From NCBI GenBank assembly GCA_016169945.1, contig JADLSH010000279.1:372001-436000 (forward strand): 64,000 nucleotides of DNA. The letters run 5' to 3'. The position numbers and the translations under genes are program-made. This DNA is from Trachythela sp. YZ-2020. Taxonomy: Eukaryota; Cnidaria; Anthozoa; Malacalcyonacea; Clavulariidae. Below are positions 23,641 through 36,500 of the stretch, in pieces. The stretch's first letter is position 1. Every line of letters begins with the position of its first letter. The notes beneath the pieces are model-generated. The model worked only from the letters and a program-made list of their open reading frames with translations. It made no database searches and was not told the origin of the DNA.

Positions 23641-25526
23641 ATGGCCGAAATTTCAAATCTTCAAGGAGTGGCTTGTAAAACAATCGACGATTCTTCAGCC
23701 GAACTCAATAATTTATCCCAAGAAATATGGAACCATCCGGAGAAAAAATTCCAGGAAGTATTTGCGCACAATCTTTTAACAACGTTTTTGAAAGATAAAG
23801 GTTTTACAGTCACCTCTGAGGTTGCTGGTCTGAAAACTGCGTTCAGGGCTGTATATAATGGTGATTTGAAGGGGCCTCGTGTTGGTATAATATGTGAATA
23901 TGATGCTTTGCCAGAGATAAATCATGCATGTGGACATAATCTGATTGCAGAAGCTGGAATTGCTGCCGCTTTGGGTGAGTATAATTTAGCCAAGAGTCGA
24001 GATCCACTGTTCACTGAAATACTGAATATAGGTTCAAAATACAGCCATGTAAATATTAGAGACCTTTAGATTTGACTACGAGTAAGACTATGACTATGAG
24101 ATTCGTTGTTTGCATATGCGATCGTTTTATACTGACACCATAATCTCATAGTAGATGCTTGTTTTACTACAAGATGTTTCAAAAATCTTGTCAATTTGGC
24201 CATGGCTACAAGATTATGGCATCAGTACATGGTGGCGTAAGACGATGGTGTATGCAAACAATGAATCTCGTAGTCAAATCTAAAGCTCTTTATCGTATGT
24301 CTTGTATCATTGCAATTATCTTGGGTTTATGCAAGGTTTTTTGTTGTATATTTTATTTCAGGAATAAAGGCAGCCATTGAAGCATCAGACAACACTCTCG
24401 GCAGTCTTGTTGTGTTGGGGACGCCAGCGGAAGAAGGTGGGGGAGGCAAAATCTTTATGATTGAAGGAGGATGCTTTGACGATGTCGACTTCTGTATGAT
24501 GGTACATCCGACTGCATTTGATTCAGCCACACCATTGGTTCTTGCCTGTCATAACAGGGAGATCAAATATCATGGCCATGCTGCCCATGCTGCAGCCTTT
24601 CCGTGGGAAGGTGTGAATGCTTTAGATGCTGCAGTCACATGTTACACTTCTATCAGCATGTTACGACAGCAGATAAAGCCAACATGGAGAGCTCATGGTG
24701 TATTCGTTGATGGCGGAGTTAAACCAAATATCATTCCTGAAACGTCCGTTTTGACATACTATTTCCGAACTCCCAACAATGATGAGCTTAATGTTTTATT
24801 GGAAAAAGCAAAAGGATGCTGGGAAGGTGCTGCAAGTGCTACAGGTAATTAGTCCAGTTTCATCTTTAGTCCAGTTCTAAGAATTACTGCTGCACATATT
24901 GGCTCATTCCGTAATCAATAAGATCATAATTAAATACCAACTGAATTAAGATTCATTCACAGAGGTTTCTTCCTTTATAATTCGACTATATTTTTGAAAT
25001 TGTGACATTGTTAATGAACCAATTGTTAAAATGAATCGTTATCGATTGCCAAAAAATATATAAATATCAATTATTTAGGAGAATTTGTATAATAATTATT
25101 GTAATTATAGTAGAAATTAATATTTTCTATATAGGCTGCACTGTTGAAACAAAGCCTCACATGTATGGAAAAAGTGGAGCAAATTACGCAGCCATGAAAC
25201 ATAACAAGGTTTTAGCAAAGTTGTACCAGAAACATGCGGAGTCCTTTGGAGTGAAATTTCTACCAGAAGGAGAAGCGGAAAATACGTTACTTGGTTCAAC
25301 GGACATGGGAAATGTATCACTAGTTAAACCCACAATACATCCTGTATTTACCATCAATTCCCCTGCAGTGATTCACACCCGTGAGTTTAACGAGGCTGCA
25401 AGCAAACCAGAAGCTCAACCAAAGACGTTGATCGCTGGAAAGTCCATGGCAATGACATCCATTGAAGTACTAGTAGACCCAGAGCTTTTGAAATCGGCAG
25501 TTGCAGAATTTCAACAAAAATCCTGA
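23641..25526 (+). CDS. PM20D2: M20 family peptidase, PM20D2-like, tandem copy 1
   Basis: Three exons, 23641-23974, 24362-24844 and 25135-25526, give 1,209 nt (402 codons). The start ATG is followed by MAEISNLQGVACK. M20 metallopeptidase/deacylase motifs: CEYDALPEINHACGHNL (metal His), GTPAEEGGGGK (catalytic and metal Glu), MMVHP, HAAHAAAFPWEGVNALDA, and STDMGNVSLVKPTIHP near the C-terminus. PM20D2 in mammals is a cytosolic dipeptidase that hydrolyses beta-alanyl or gamma-aminobutyryl dipeptides of Lys, Orn or Arg. Human PM20D2 is 436 aa. Exon number and phases are identical to copy 2 at 28027-30020, so the two are tandem duplicates now separated by CIAO3. Intron 1 contains a foldback element. 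Confidence 0.9.
24064..24286. repeat. Foldback element in intron 1 of PM20D2-like copy 1
   Basis: CTTTAGATTTGACTACGAG at the left and its inverse at the right (24268-24286) bound a 223-bp segment. The inner parts are also inversely related (GAGATTCGTTGTTTGCATA at left against the inverse of TATGCAAACAATGAATCTC at right). It is a miniature inverted-repeat element; no target duplication is clear. Confidence 0.6.
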
Positions 25527-26172
25527 ACACCTTATTGAATTCCTTTTTATTGTGAAATGTTATTAATTTATTTGCATGAATTGATTAAGAATTTTTATTA
25601 CATTCAAAGATGAAATAATTTGAAGCAACAATTAGACATTTAGCTATGCATACATACTAAAATGCTGCTATTTTAAAACATAGTTAAATGTCACCAGTGG
25701 CAGACACTGGGGGACAAATAGCCGATTAGCTGAGTAAATAAGATAGAACAGTGTTATTACACTATAAATGCATGCATGATAGTAAATTATTTCACAAAGT
25801 GTTCACCACTGAATGTTATATAAAAACATATATCACAAAATGAAAATATGATGGGTAATATAAATGATTTAGATAGTGGGTTAATAAAATATAAGTCAAA
25901 AACTATAAAAACATCTTCATCAAGAACTAAAAAATGTATTTGGCATAAAATTACAAAATAGATTTTTACTATTTTTAATTGATATCATGTTTTGAATACC
26001 TATATCAGTGTCGTGAATGACCACATCACGTTCTACTTTAATAGAGATATTGTTGTTTAGTTGTATTATTGTTTACCTAATTATAATATATTCTTTCTAT
26101 TTGCCACATATGCAGTCTGTATTGTTCTGATTTACATTCTCTTGAAAATAATCTCAAGTTTACACACAAAGA
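25527..26172. other. Intergenic region between convergent PM20D2-like copy 1 and CIAO3
   Basis: About 650 bp of very A+T-rich sequence, presumably the two 3' untranslated regions. No gene or repeat is recognised. Confidence 0.6.
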
Positions 26173-27600
26173 CTACCATTTAATTCCTAAAGCAGTCACA
26201 TTCTTTTCAACAGCATGGTAGCTGGTATGCAGAATCTCCTTGCATTTCTCAGAGTTTTGACCACCAAGCCATTTCTCGTAAAGTCCTTGCACATTTTGAT
26301 CTTTCTCTGGCAAAGAACACTTCAAGGAACTGTAAAGCTTCGCAACTCTTTCTATCAATTCCTTGGATGACTCTTCTCCAGTAGGCCTGATTTGACCTCC
26401 TCCGTTAACACACCCAGAAGGACATGCCATGACCTCAACAAAATGATATGGGCACTTGTTCCGCTTTAGTTTCTGCACTAGGTTTTGGATATTTCGAAAA
26501 CCATAGGCGAGTCCAAACTTGAGGACAGTTTTGCCTTCATGTTCCAGTACAACTTCTTGAAAGTCCTTATTCCGTAAAGTCTTGTATGTCAGATTTTCCA
26601 CTTTCTCTCCAAATAGTTCTTGTGCAGCGTAACAAAGAACATGTTCGAGGTAACCACCGGAGCCGCCACCACTGTGATTCATAATTTCGTCATCATTACC
26701 TGTGCCAAATAAATCATCCAATTTATGTGGGGCTAGGCCTGGAAAGTCAACGGCCTTTTCCTCAAACATTTGCTCAACTTCAAGGGAGGTTATAACACAG
26801 TCCACTTCCCTAGTGCGGTATAGGTCGTCGTAAAAATCTTCCCTAGATGCTTCTAATTTCTTATCATAGCAAGGCATGACCGTTACATGGTACACTTTAT
26901 CAGGTGATTTTCCAATGGTGCTCCCCAGATATTGTTTCACCATGCTACCCATGACTTGTTGCGGTGACTTGGTGGTACTTATGAATGGCAGTATAAACTG
27001 ACCGTGGGTTTTCTCGGCATAGCAAATCCAGCCAGGGCATGCCGAAGTAAGCAAGGGCATGACTTTGGTTGGGGTGGGGTTATTGCGATATTTTTCAACA
27101 AACTCTTTCTGAATTTCGATTAAACTAAAATTCCGTGCGAAGGTTGTATCAAATACGTAATGCACCCCTAAATCTTTAAAAAATCTTGTAAGCTTTAGAG
27201 CTGTCTCTTTTATGCCCAAAGTAAATTTTGCTGCTATAGATGCTCTAGATTGAGGTGAAATACTAACAACTATTAACTTTTGATCAGTTGCAGCTAGCTG
27301 GGAATTCTCTTCGATGATTTTGTACAATTCATCTTGGCTTTGCTGAGTGATAAGCACACTTTCTGCTGAAGTAATGCAACCACTGCATGCCAGACAGTCA
27401 TTCAAGGTTATTTTTGCTTTCTCTAATTTCATCTTACTGCCAGCGTCATTTAGCTGATAATAGCTCCCGTCGTCTTCAACTTGAATTTTGGCAACCCCTC
27501 CTTCGTTCTTTTCAATCTTCACGGGCTTAACACATTCTTGTGATGGTGTTATAAAGTCGTCCAAATCAGTCAATTGTAAAACACCACTAAATTTCGCCAT
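26173..27600 (-). CDS. CIAO3: Cytosolic iron-sulphur assembly component 3 (NARFL/IOP1), intronless
   Basis: A single 475-codon exon (human: 476). CIAO3/Nar1 is a [FeFe]-hydrogenase-like protein of the cytosolic iron-sulphur assembly machinery. It binds the CIA targeting complex and passes clusters to apoproteins. All eight cluster cysteines are seen at family spacing: Cys23, Cys69, Cys72 and Cys75 (DCLACSGC) for the N-terminal cluster, and Cys188 (TSACPGW), Cys244 (MPCYDKKLE), Cys393 and Cys397 ([12 protein letters not shown]) for the C-terminal one. The last residues are GIKW; a C-terminal Trp is the known CIA recognition signal. It lies between two tandem PM20D2-like genes on the opposite strand. 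The lack of introns is unusual next to its neighbours and could reflect retroposition. Confidence 0.96.
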   Translation of the reverse strand: MAKFSGVLQLTDLDDFITPSQECVKPVKIEKNEGGVAKIQVEDDGSYYQLNDAGSKMKLEKAKITLNDCLACSGCITSAESVLITQQSQDELYKIIEENSQLAATDQKLIVVSISPQSRASIAAKFTLGIKETALKLTRFFKDLGVHYVFDTTFARNFSLIEIQKEFVEKYRNNPTPTKVMPLLTSACPGWICYAEKTHGQFILPFISTTKSPQQVMGSMVKQYLGSTIGKSPDKVYHVTVMPCYDKKLEASREDFYDDLYRTREVDCVITSLEVEQMFEEKAVDFPGLAPHKLDDLFGTGNDDEIMNHSGGGSGGYLEHVLCYAAQELFGEKVENLTYKTLRNKDFQEVVLEHEGKTVLKFGLAYGFRNIQNLVQKLKRNKCPYHFVEVMACPSGCVNGGGQIRPTGEESSKELIERVAKLYSSLKCSLPEKDQNVQGLYEKWLGGQNSEKCKEILHTSYHAVEKNVTALGIKW

Positions 27601-28026
27601 TTTGGTCTTTTAAGCTACCACTTCACAAAGGTGAATAATTCCTTGTCCTTAATAATTCAAATTTCGTTTTCTCTGCCAAATTGTTCATGCATTCATGCGA
27701 CTTATTTCTAAACAAAAATTCTTTAATTTCGGCAAAATATTATGCATTATGAAGTCATGCGTTTTATATATTAATACAAATTGTACAGATTCAAAAATAA
27801 GACAAATTGAATTTTGTGAAACATTTTTCTTCATATTCATATCTTCCACTTTAAAATACCTTTTGCTAAATTTTCCTTTCTGTCTAGAATTGGTTTATGT
27901 TTACGTGGCAGTTACAATAATAAACAATGAATATAATTATGTAACAATTACCTACACATTGTACCAGATCAACAGTTAATCCCAAGCTAGAGTACACAAA
28001 AACGACAATCAACTAAACACGTTATT
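27601..28026. promoter_or_regulatory. Shared upstream region of CIAO3 and PM20D2-like copy 2
   Basis: 426 bp between divergent start codons (27600 on -, 28027 on +), A+T-rich, presumably holding both promoters. No specific element is identifiable. Confidence 0.4.
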
Positions 28027-30020
28027 ATGGATAAATTTAAAGAATTATCTAAAATATCTGATGGCTCCATTGATGAACTGTCAGCTGATTTACATGAACT
28101 AAGTCTGAAAATATGGAATAAACCAGAGCTTTCATTCCAAGAAACCTTTGCTCACGAATTGTTGACTGAAACTTTGAAGAAGCACGGTTTTGATGTCACA
28201 CCACAGTTTACACTGCCGACTGCCTTTCGGGCGGTATATGAGCCAAATAGTGATGGTGCTGGTAAAGGATTGACAGCTGGCATTATTTGCGAGTATGACG
28301 CATTGCCCGAAATAGGTCATGCTTGCGGGCATAACCTTATTGCTGAGGCTGGAATTGCTGCTGGTCTAGGTTTGTCTTTGTTTGAGAGTCTAAGTGTCTA
28401 ATAAAGTTGCACAATTAAGGACACATTGCAGATGAATAGGTTAACAACAGACATAGATGTTGCTTAACCATTAAAAACCAAAATGTTTGCATTGACAAGT
28501 AAAATTGTCTGGAGTTAGACAGAGTAAAATAACAAAGTAGGGTGCTTGCAGCTTAACAAGGGACATGGGCAGATAGGCTTATTTCCATGCCCTCTGGTGT
28601 TAATACTGCAGCTTAATACTTACACCTTAATAATTGTTAATATTTGCAGCTTAATATTGTGAATGGTTGGGCCAATTTTTGTGCATATGTTCACCAAGAG
28701 GTCATAACCCTTGATAATCTTTGTTTTCTCTTTATAATCTAGGCCTTCAAGCAGCATTGAAAGCTGCACCCACTTCTGGGCTTGGTCGAGTTATTGTGTA
28801 CGGCACCCCTGCTGAAGAGGGTGGAGGTGGCAAAATCAAAATGATAAATAACTGCTGTTTCAACGAGGGCGACTTCATTATGATGGCTCACCCAAATCCT
28901 TATGATGCTGCCTTCCCAACATACATTGCATGTGTAGCTGTGACTGTCATTTACAAGGGTCATGAGGCTCATGCCTCTGGCGGGCCATGGGAAGGTGTGA
29001 ACGCTCTGGACGCTGCCGTCATGGCTTACAATGGTATTAGTATGATGCGGCAACAGATGAAACCATCATGGCGAGCTCATGGTATAATTGCAGAAGGTGG
29101 AACAGCATTTAACATCATTCCAGCTAGAACGAGACTTCTGTGTGGTGCTCGGACACCGACAATTCCAGAGCTCAAAATTTTGAAAAAGAAAATGCACTCC
29201 GTGTTTGAAGCTGCTGCCCAAGCTACAGGTCAGTATATTATAGCACTTTTAAGTTACCTAACAATTAGAGGGGGATCAGCATGAAGCACCAGATTGCAAA
29301 ATGTGATAAAATGTCATCTCCTCATGCATCTGTCATAATCATTTGGTTGTCCAACTTACAGCACATCATAGTCCATTAGCCATCTTGAGGACAAGAGCAT
29401 TAGAGCACATTTTATTACAAGGTCAAGGAGGTATCGTAGCTCAGTTGGTACAGCATTTGACTAGCAAACCAAAGGTCACATGACTGTACAATTTCCCACC
29501 ACACTCAAGCAATTTGCATGGTGTGGAACCACTCAGAGTAGCATCATCTAAATCAACTTACCTAACAACACAATCATTAGATGTAAGGTCCTAATTTGTT
29601 CATATAATTATTGTTTTAGGTTGTGAAGTGGAAATAAACTGGAGCACTTTGCCTTACAAAAACCTGGTCACAAACTCCATTCTAGCTGATATATACCAAC
29701 AAAATGCTGCTGAGTTAGGAGTTCCATACTTACCCCGCCATGAGCAAGCAGCCAAGCATGGCGGCTCCACAGATATGGGCAATGTCTCCCAAGTTAAACC
29801 CGCAATACACCCAAGATATTATGTGTGCGATGAGATCACACATTCACCTGAATTCCAGGTGAAAGCAGGCACAAAAGAAGCACACCGCTATACGCTGATT
29901 GCTGCCAAGTCAATGGCTAGGACATGCTTACATGTATTGTGTAATCAAGAATTGATGAAGGACATTAATTCCGAGTTCAGTGAAAGTGTGAAAAAGCAAG
30001 GTGGTGAATTGGATGATTAA
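28027..30020 (+). CDS. PM20D2: M20 family peptidase, PM20D2-like, tandem copy 2
   Basis: Exons 28027-28369, 28743-29228 and 29620-30020 total 1,230 nt (409 codons). Motifs parallel copy 1: CEYDALPEIGHACGHNL, GTPAEEGGGGK, MMAHP, HEAHASGGPWEGVNALDAAV, STDMGNVSQVKPAIHPRYY. The predicted role is hydrolysis of basic-residue dipeptides or related amide bonds in the cytosol. Exon structure and intron phases are the same as in copy 1, but the proteins differ at many positions (different N-terminus MDKFKELSK and tail KKQGGELDD), so the duplication is not recent. Both copies keep the metal and catalytic residues and appear functional. Intron 2 contains a tRNA-like repeat (about 29425-29545). Confidence 0.9.
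29425..29545 (+). repeat. tRNA-like (SINE head) sequence in an intron
   Basis: GGTATCGTAGCTCAGTTGGT resembles a tRNA 5' half with an A box. The downstream B box is poor (CAAAGGTCACATGAC) and there is no foldable cloverleaf, so this is a decayed tRNA-derived repeat rather than a tRNA gene. Confidence 0.35.
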
Positions 30021-30576
30021 CTGCCAAGACTAATGATTAATTTCACGGCTTATTAATTAATGGAATGAATGAATGAATGAAACTTATAGTGTATTTAATG
30101 AGACTGGCAGAAACATATTATGTGAGTGATAAACTTATGGCCTTTAAATTAAACAATATTTTTTTCTGTTATTGCATTACATGTGCTGCATGCATGCAGT
30201 TGTTTTCTGTTGATTTTTGAAGCCATTATTCATTAAATCATCGAGGGCCTGTAAAGCACTAATAGTGAAATTCATGCTCTTGAATACTTTATCTTTCTCG
30301 TATGAATGCTAACAACTTTGTAACAAGTTTAATATATGTGACAACCATTTAAATTAGAAACTTAATAAAGCAATATTATTACAACTTATTTACAAGTCTG
30401 AAGCAAGCTTATTGCGACGATATGCAAGTGATGCAACTTAATATCAACAACGAAAACCCAGTAGATATGTGGGTCAATTCGTGCAGATGACCAATTCCTG
30501 ATTTTATTCTTATGCTTTAACCGATCATATAGTAGGTTATATTCTAGGTAGATTTTTACGACAATGTTGCAATTTC
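30021..30576. other. Intergenic region between convergent PM20D2-like copy 2 and the Cys-loop receptor
   Basis: About 550 bp with a short AATG microsatellite (30060-30080) and a stretch of the ACAAGTTT-type repeat around 30300-30400. No gene is visible. Confidence 0.5.
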
Positions 30577-33500
30577 CTATGTGTAGTAGGACCAGTAGGA
30601 AGCATTGAAAATAATGTACAATGTAGGAAATGCAACAAGACATATTTTATCAAGCCAGAATCTCGAGATCTTCCCCTCACCTGAAGCCTCAAACACAACA
30701 TCAGTGTTGACCTGCTCTATACATCTTGTGCACTCGTTTTCATCATTCTCGTTCTGTACCTGATGGCTTTCAGCTTTTTCTTTCTTTTTCCGTTTAAGAA
30801 CAGGAAGAAACACCACAAAATATTTTTTTAAACGTGTCTGAAAGGTTAAAGGAATAATTATTATACGATTAAGAATAAAGTGCATGAATATTTATTTTAT
30901 TCGTGATGACTTGTCTGACTTGGTTTCTCTTGCACACGTTACAGTATGCCCTTACTTGGACCTCTACAGGGTTCTTCCCAGGACCATGTGAGTGCCGGTA
31001 CCTGTAGCTCTCAGGACACGACTGCCTCCCACCCTGGAGACAACTTTTAGAACTTGATAGACTGGTCTCAGCCATGGTACTATAAAATAGCTTCAAGCGT
31101 GACATCGATTAACAAAGCGCAAAGTGATTAGAGCCGTTCATCAGACGTCTTTCTGGCTTTGGGGGATAGCGTATTTCTCCGAATCACCAGTAACTATAAT
31201 ATCGTGCGCATTGTAGTGCTGTATCTCATCTAATACTAATATTTAAATAACAAAATTCGCCAAAGATAAAAATACAAAATTACTTGTATAAAATATCTAT
31301 TACAAAGTATAACATTGGGGTTTTCGTACTGCATATTTGAAACGTTTCAAGAAGTCCGCTTTGGCGAGAGTTCCGGGAGGCACTGCTGGGCGCTGCCGCC
31401 CGGCGCCACCCACCGTGGGCAGAACCCTGCTCTAGGAAGAATAGTTTGGAACTGATAGAGCAATCCAGTATAAATAAAGTTGGTTTAGTTCAGTTTTTTT
31501 AGCACTTTAAAAGGCATTTACGGTGTCTACACTAAAATTGTAGAAATAGACATATAATAACATACCAAAGCGTTGCATGTAGTGGATTTAGAACATGGTT
31601 GTTTCGTTATCAAATGATAGGTAAGCATAGTCTGCAGCAATGCCATAAAGATGAACCCAAACGAAACAATAATAAACAGATCCGAAGCTTTGGCATAGGA
31701 CAAATGTGGAAGCGAGTTATTGCTGTTACCAAGTAGAAATACAATTGAGAGAATCATGGTGACCTCTAGAGCTAGACGATTTGCAATGTCAGTGGATTCC
31801 ATGAAGAAGGAAAGCCAGGACAGGAGAACAAGGAAAATTGAAGGAACGTAAATTTGAAGGATGTAGTAACCAGACCGTCGTTGGAATGTCAAGGTGATTG
31901 TAACTTTTGGAACTTTACCTATAGGAATGAAAACATGAGGGTTGAAGGACATTGCAATATTGTATTCATGTCAATACTAGCCAATAGAATTAAATTGACT
32001 AATCTAAAACCCCGGTTAAACGAAGATGAGAGTTAATGAGAGTTGCAACACTCGCTCGCGTTCGACCGCTAACTCTTATCAACTCTCATGCACTCTTATC
32101 AACTCTCATCAACTTTGAGCTGGTTCAAATTTTGATGAGAGTTGATGAGACTTTTTGCTACGCATGGTAGTATCCAGTCAACTCTCATCAATTCTCGTGC
32201 ACAACTCTTGTTCTCGTTTGACCGGAGTTGAGAAAACTCTCATCCCCTCGCTTGCTAACTCTCATCAACTCTCATTCTCGTTTCACCGTGTCTTCAAACT
32301 AAAGTAGATATATCTATACTGGATAGCTCTAAATCAGTTCTAAACTGTTTTCCCTAGAGGACCAGATAACGTGCAACCAAAGTGAAATTTTAGTCGGACA
32401 ACGGAATATCGCAGGAATCTAACCCTGGTTACAGAGCTGTTACATGCACTAACCACAGTGCCACCAACACCCTTACTGTCATACAGGGGCGGATCCAGGC
32501 TCATCTGACAGGGGGGTGCATATTTTTCCGGGGGGGTACACCCTTCCGCCACCAGCGCAAATTATGTAAAAAATGCCATAGATCGTGGAAATTTCAGTAT
32601 GAACTCGTTGATTCTGACTTTTTGTGGGGGGCGCTGACGTTTAATACGGGGGTGCGCACCCCCCTGCACCCCAGTAGATCCGCCTATACTGTCATACATT
32701 AATTTATAGATAAGTTACATACTTTCGTCTTGGTGCACTTTTTGTGCTTTTTCAATGAAGTGAAATTGTGGAAGATGAATTGGCTTGACTACTGTTTTCT
32801 TTTCTGATAGTGAAAATTGCAGTAAGGATTTCGCATAAGCATCTGAAAGAAAAGTCATTTTCAAGATCAATGTGGTAGTCGCATTAAACTGAACATTGAA
32901 CGTTCTTGTCACAAGGGACTAGAATGATAACTTAGTCAGCATGCTTGAAGCATTGAACCATAAACAGTAAACTCGATGTATTTATTTACTCGCGTATTAG
33001 AATAGTTTAATCTATAAAAAAAATACCTGGACTTCTCTAAAAAGAAAGTTTTGGCATCATTAAAATTGAGTTTTCATTAAAATGTTCCTTCTGAAAATGC
33101 ATTTTCCCGCGCTTAGTTTCAAATTTTGTTTCAACCAATCAAGAACCAGGTCCATCGGATCAGGCCGATTTCAGATATACAGGGTGTTCAAAAACAAGTC
33201 CCCCTATAGAAATCACTCTTTTGTTGTTAAACGTGCGTTGTTATACCTCTGGGAATTTAAAATAGCTTCTAAAACGAAAATGTCAAATTACAAATTCGAT
33301 CGTCTTACCGTCAGTTCGAGTAAGAATGGTTCAACTGACTGCTGACTACAGAGCAACGAGTATTTGTCGTAACAACTTATACGTCGCGTTAAATTATTTG
33401 GACGAAGGGAAGTTGTACATACTTCAGCCGTTCATGTACAATTCAATTAAATTCCCAAAGGTATATAATAACGCACAAGAGTGATTTCTAAAGGGGGACT

Positions 33501-36500
33501 TTTTTGGGGACACCCTGTACTTTGTCTTTGATGAGAATTTAGAATTTAATCGCATATACTTACATGACGAAAAGTTTAGATAACAAGTTTGTTTATCCAT
33601 TGGAAATTTGTGTAGATCCATTGGACAACTAATTTTCACCAGAGCCCTTGAGACAAAAAAAAATATATTCAGTTACTTAACTTATGAACATATTTGGACT
33701 AACCCCATTTCTAGATTTTAACTCATTAAAAAGTCATGAGCATGCGAAACAAAAAGGAAACGGGCATATCGTACAATTGACTGAAGTAAACTCTTCCATT
33801 TGAATGAACGTTCATGTTGATGCCGCCAAATTCATGGAAACGTTTCATATCTTTCATATTTTTCATTCTAATATCTGGGATCCATATTTCGTCCAAGAAA
33901 TGTTCGCGAACTTTAATTCTGCGAAATTCCGTCGAGTTCCAAGCCAATCGATAGTCGAACCATATCTGTCTTATATACAACAGAATTTCTAATTCCTGAA
34001 AATATGTAGAGTTGAATAGATATTATTTGTACTGGAATTTTAGACCAAACCTAATTTAACTAAACAAACTTTATCCTTACAGGACAACTCTATCAGTTCT
34101 AAGGGTTACAGCAAAAACTGGACCAATAAGAGATGGGCCTTTACTGGACTTTTACAAAGAATAGTTTAGAAGCTATCCTGACTATAAATAGAGTTAGTTG
34201 GTCAGTCAGTTATTTAATTACAAAATTATTGACTTATATAGTAGTACACAGATTGATGACATGAAGAAAATGTATTAAGTGTATACATTGTATCGTATTT
34301 ACCATATTACTATCGTCCAAGTTGAATACATCAGAAATCACAATCTGTACTTCAACCCTCAATGGGTATTCTATACAATGAAACAAATCCTTGGATGAAA
34401 ACTCATTGAATTCGTATCGTCGTGTCGAATAAAATACATGAATACACAAGTTATAATCTAGTGGCTTGTTATAAAAAATTTAACCGGGGGATTCGGTAAC
34501 GGAGTCCTCAGATCACCGCCTTTCACCTCTGAGATCGTGGGTTCGATTCAGACACTACAGATATTTATGTGAAAAGTGTCAGTCAACGCTCTACCGAAAG
34601 TCGTGGGTTTTCTCCGGGTACTCCGGTTTCCTCCCACAGGGAATGTTGACAGGGCGAGTTTGGATACATATAGAAGTAGATTCACGACTCCATCAGCGTT
34701 AGCTGCATTCAAATATCGTGATTAAGTGAGTGCAATGAACGAACGAACGAACGAACGAACAAATGTTTGAAACTCGACCGATCAACGCATAGAATCCTAA
34801 AATGTCTACTTCTTCTATAGCATATCATGACCTACCTGGTGTGGCAGGAATAAAACGCTTATCATATCCAACCAAAATATGGCCCAGAATTTTCGATTGT
34901 TTGTCAATATATTCCTCGATTTCCGATCTACAAAAATAGGAAAGAAAAAGATTAGAAATTAATTAATTAATTAACCTATTGGCTATAAACTCACAAAAGT
35001 GTAGCTCGAATAAGCAAAGCAATGAACTCCATCAACAACGGATATAAATGAACCAGTGGTGTTGATAAGAAGAGAAAGGTTGACTATATCTGATCGATCA
35101 AAACAAGATAGAAGATTGTTGTTTTCGTTTTCATTCAGAATCAACTCCATCTTCGGGAGTTTTTCATGGTGGAACAGTGCATGGTGTGCCTTTCACCTCT
35201 TCGACAGAAATACGCAGTTTTCCGACTATAATCTCGCTTCAGTCAGAAGAGCTAATGCATCCAGTTTTACTATACCAAACACCACAGGTTTCATATCATA
35301 TCATATCATACTTTATTTCATCACGTAGCACTTAGGAGTACGAGACTCGTTAGAACATGGACGTGCTAATATAAAAAAATTAATAAACTGTATATATAAG
35401 ATTAGAATTTATATATATAAAACTATATATAGAAGACTAGTATCTAAATAGTCCAATTAAAGTGTTAATAGATGTATAAAATATAAAAATATTTCTAAGA
35501 ATTAAGAATATGTGACTATACGACATAAATGTCAAAATTAAGGTCAATGTTGCTCAAAATCTTCTTAAACTGCGCGACGGTCTCTGCGCTACGAGCTGCA
35601 TCTGTTCCATAGCCGACTAATTATACAGTTAAAAGAATTTTTGGACCATGAAGATTTAAATGTTTAGGATTGTTCAGCTTTGTTACAGATCCATGTAAAT
35701 TGTACGGTGTTATTTTGATCTTGGAAAAATTAAGAATGAGAGATGAGCCCTTTCTCTCCTAATTAATAAAATAATACCAACGAATGGTATAATGGTATCG
35801 TGAATAAAAGTCAAGTCTTCATGTTAACATATGTTCTAACTTGTTTATTTCTCGGATTCGGATTTCTTCATTACACACCCCCAAGAGACGGTTATTACGG
35901 TTGTGAATACTGACTCTGGGAAAAACAGCTTGGAAACGATAGAGCTATCCAGTATAAAAAAAATTAGCTTATAGTTCAGCTATGATTATAGTTTTTATCA
36001 TCAATTCTGTCTCGCCGCAGGTGGTTGTTGCGTTATGGGGAACACAACGAAATTAAATACAGTAAAAACAAGATAAAGAAATAAGTTCATATTGTGCAAC
36101 TCCTATCTAGTTTCAAGGTAAAAATTTCAGCCGGCTTACGGTTCATTTTCAAGCTGTCCTTTTATTATTTAGCTGGCTATGTACTGCTCCCGAATTTGCG
36201 AAAATCAGTAAGATGCATTCATATTCGATAAAAATTGTATATATCAAATTAGTTTTTTTAAAAAGGGATTTTTGCTCCTTCATTACTACAGTCCTACAGA
36301 AACAGTAAACTCAAAAGCGTATACAATAATTTTGATTTGACTTGATGTAATTTTTTAGAGGAATAACTATAATGACAGAAAAATGAAATTCTTAATTGAA
36401 ACAGGAACATTATTAATGTTTCTATTAAAGACAAGATAGTTTGAACTTACTTATTGACGTGTACCGTAGGCGTAGAATACCCAGATACGATTTGCAGGAA

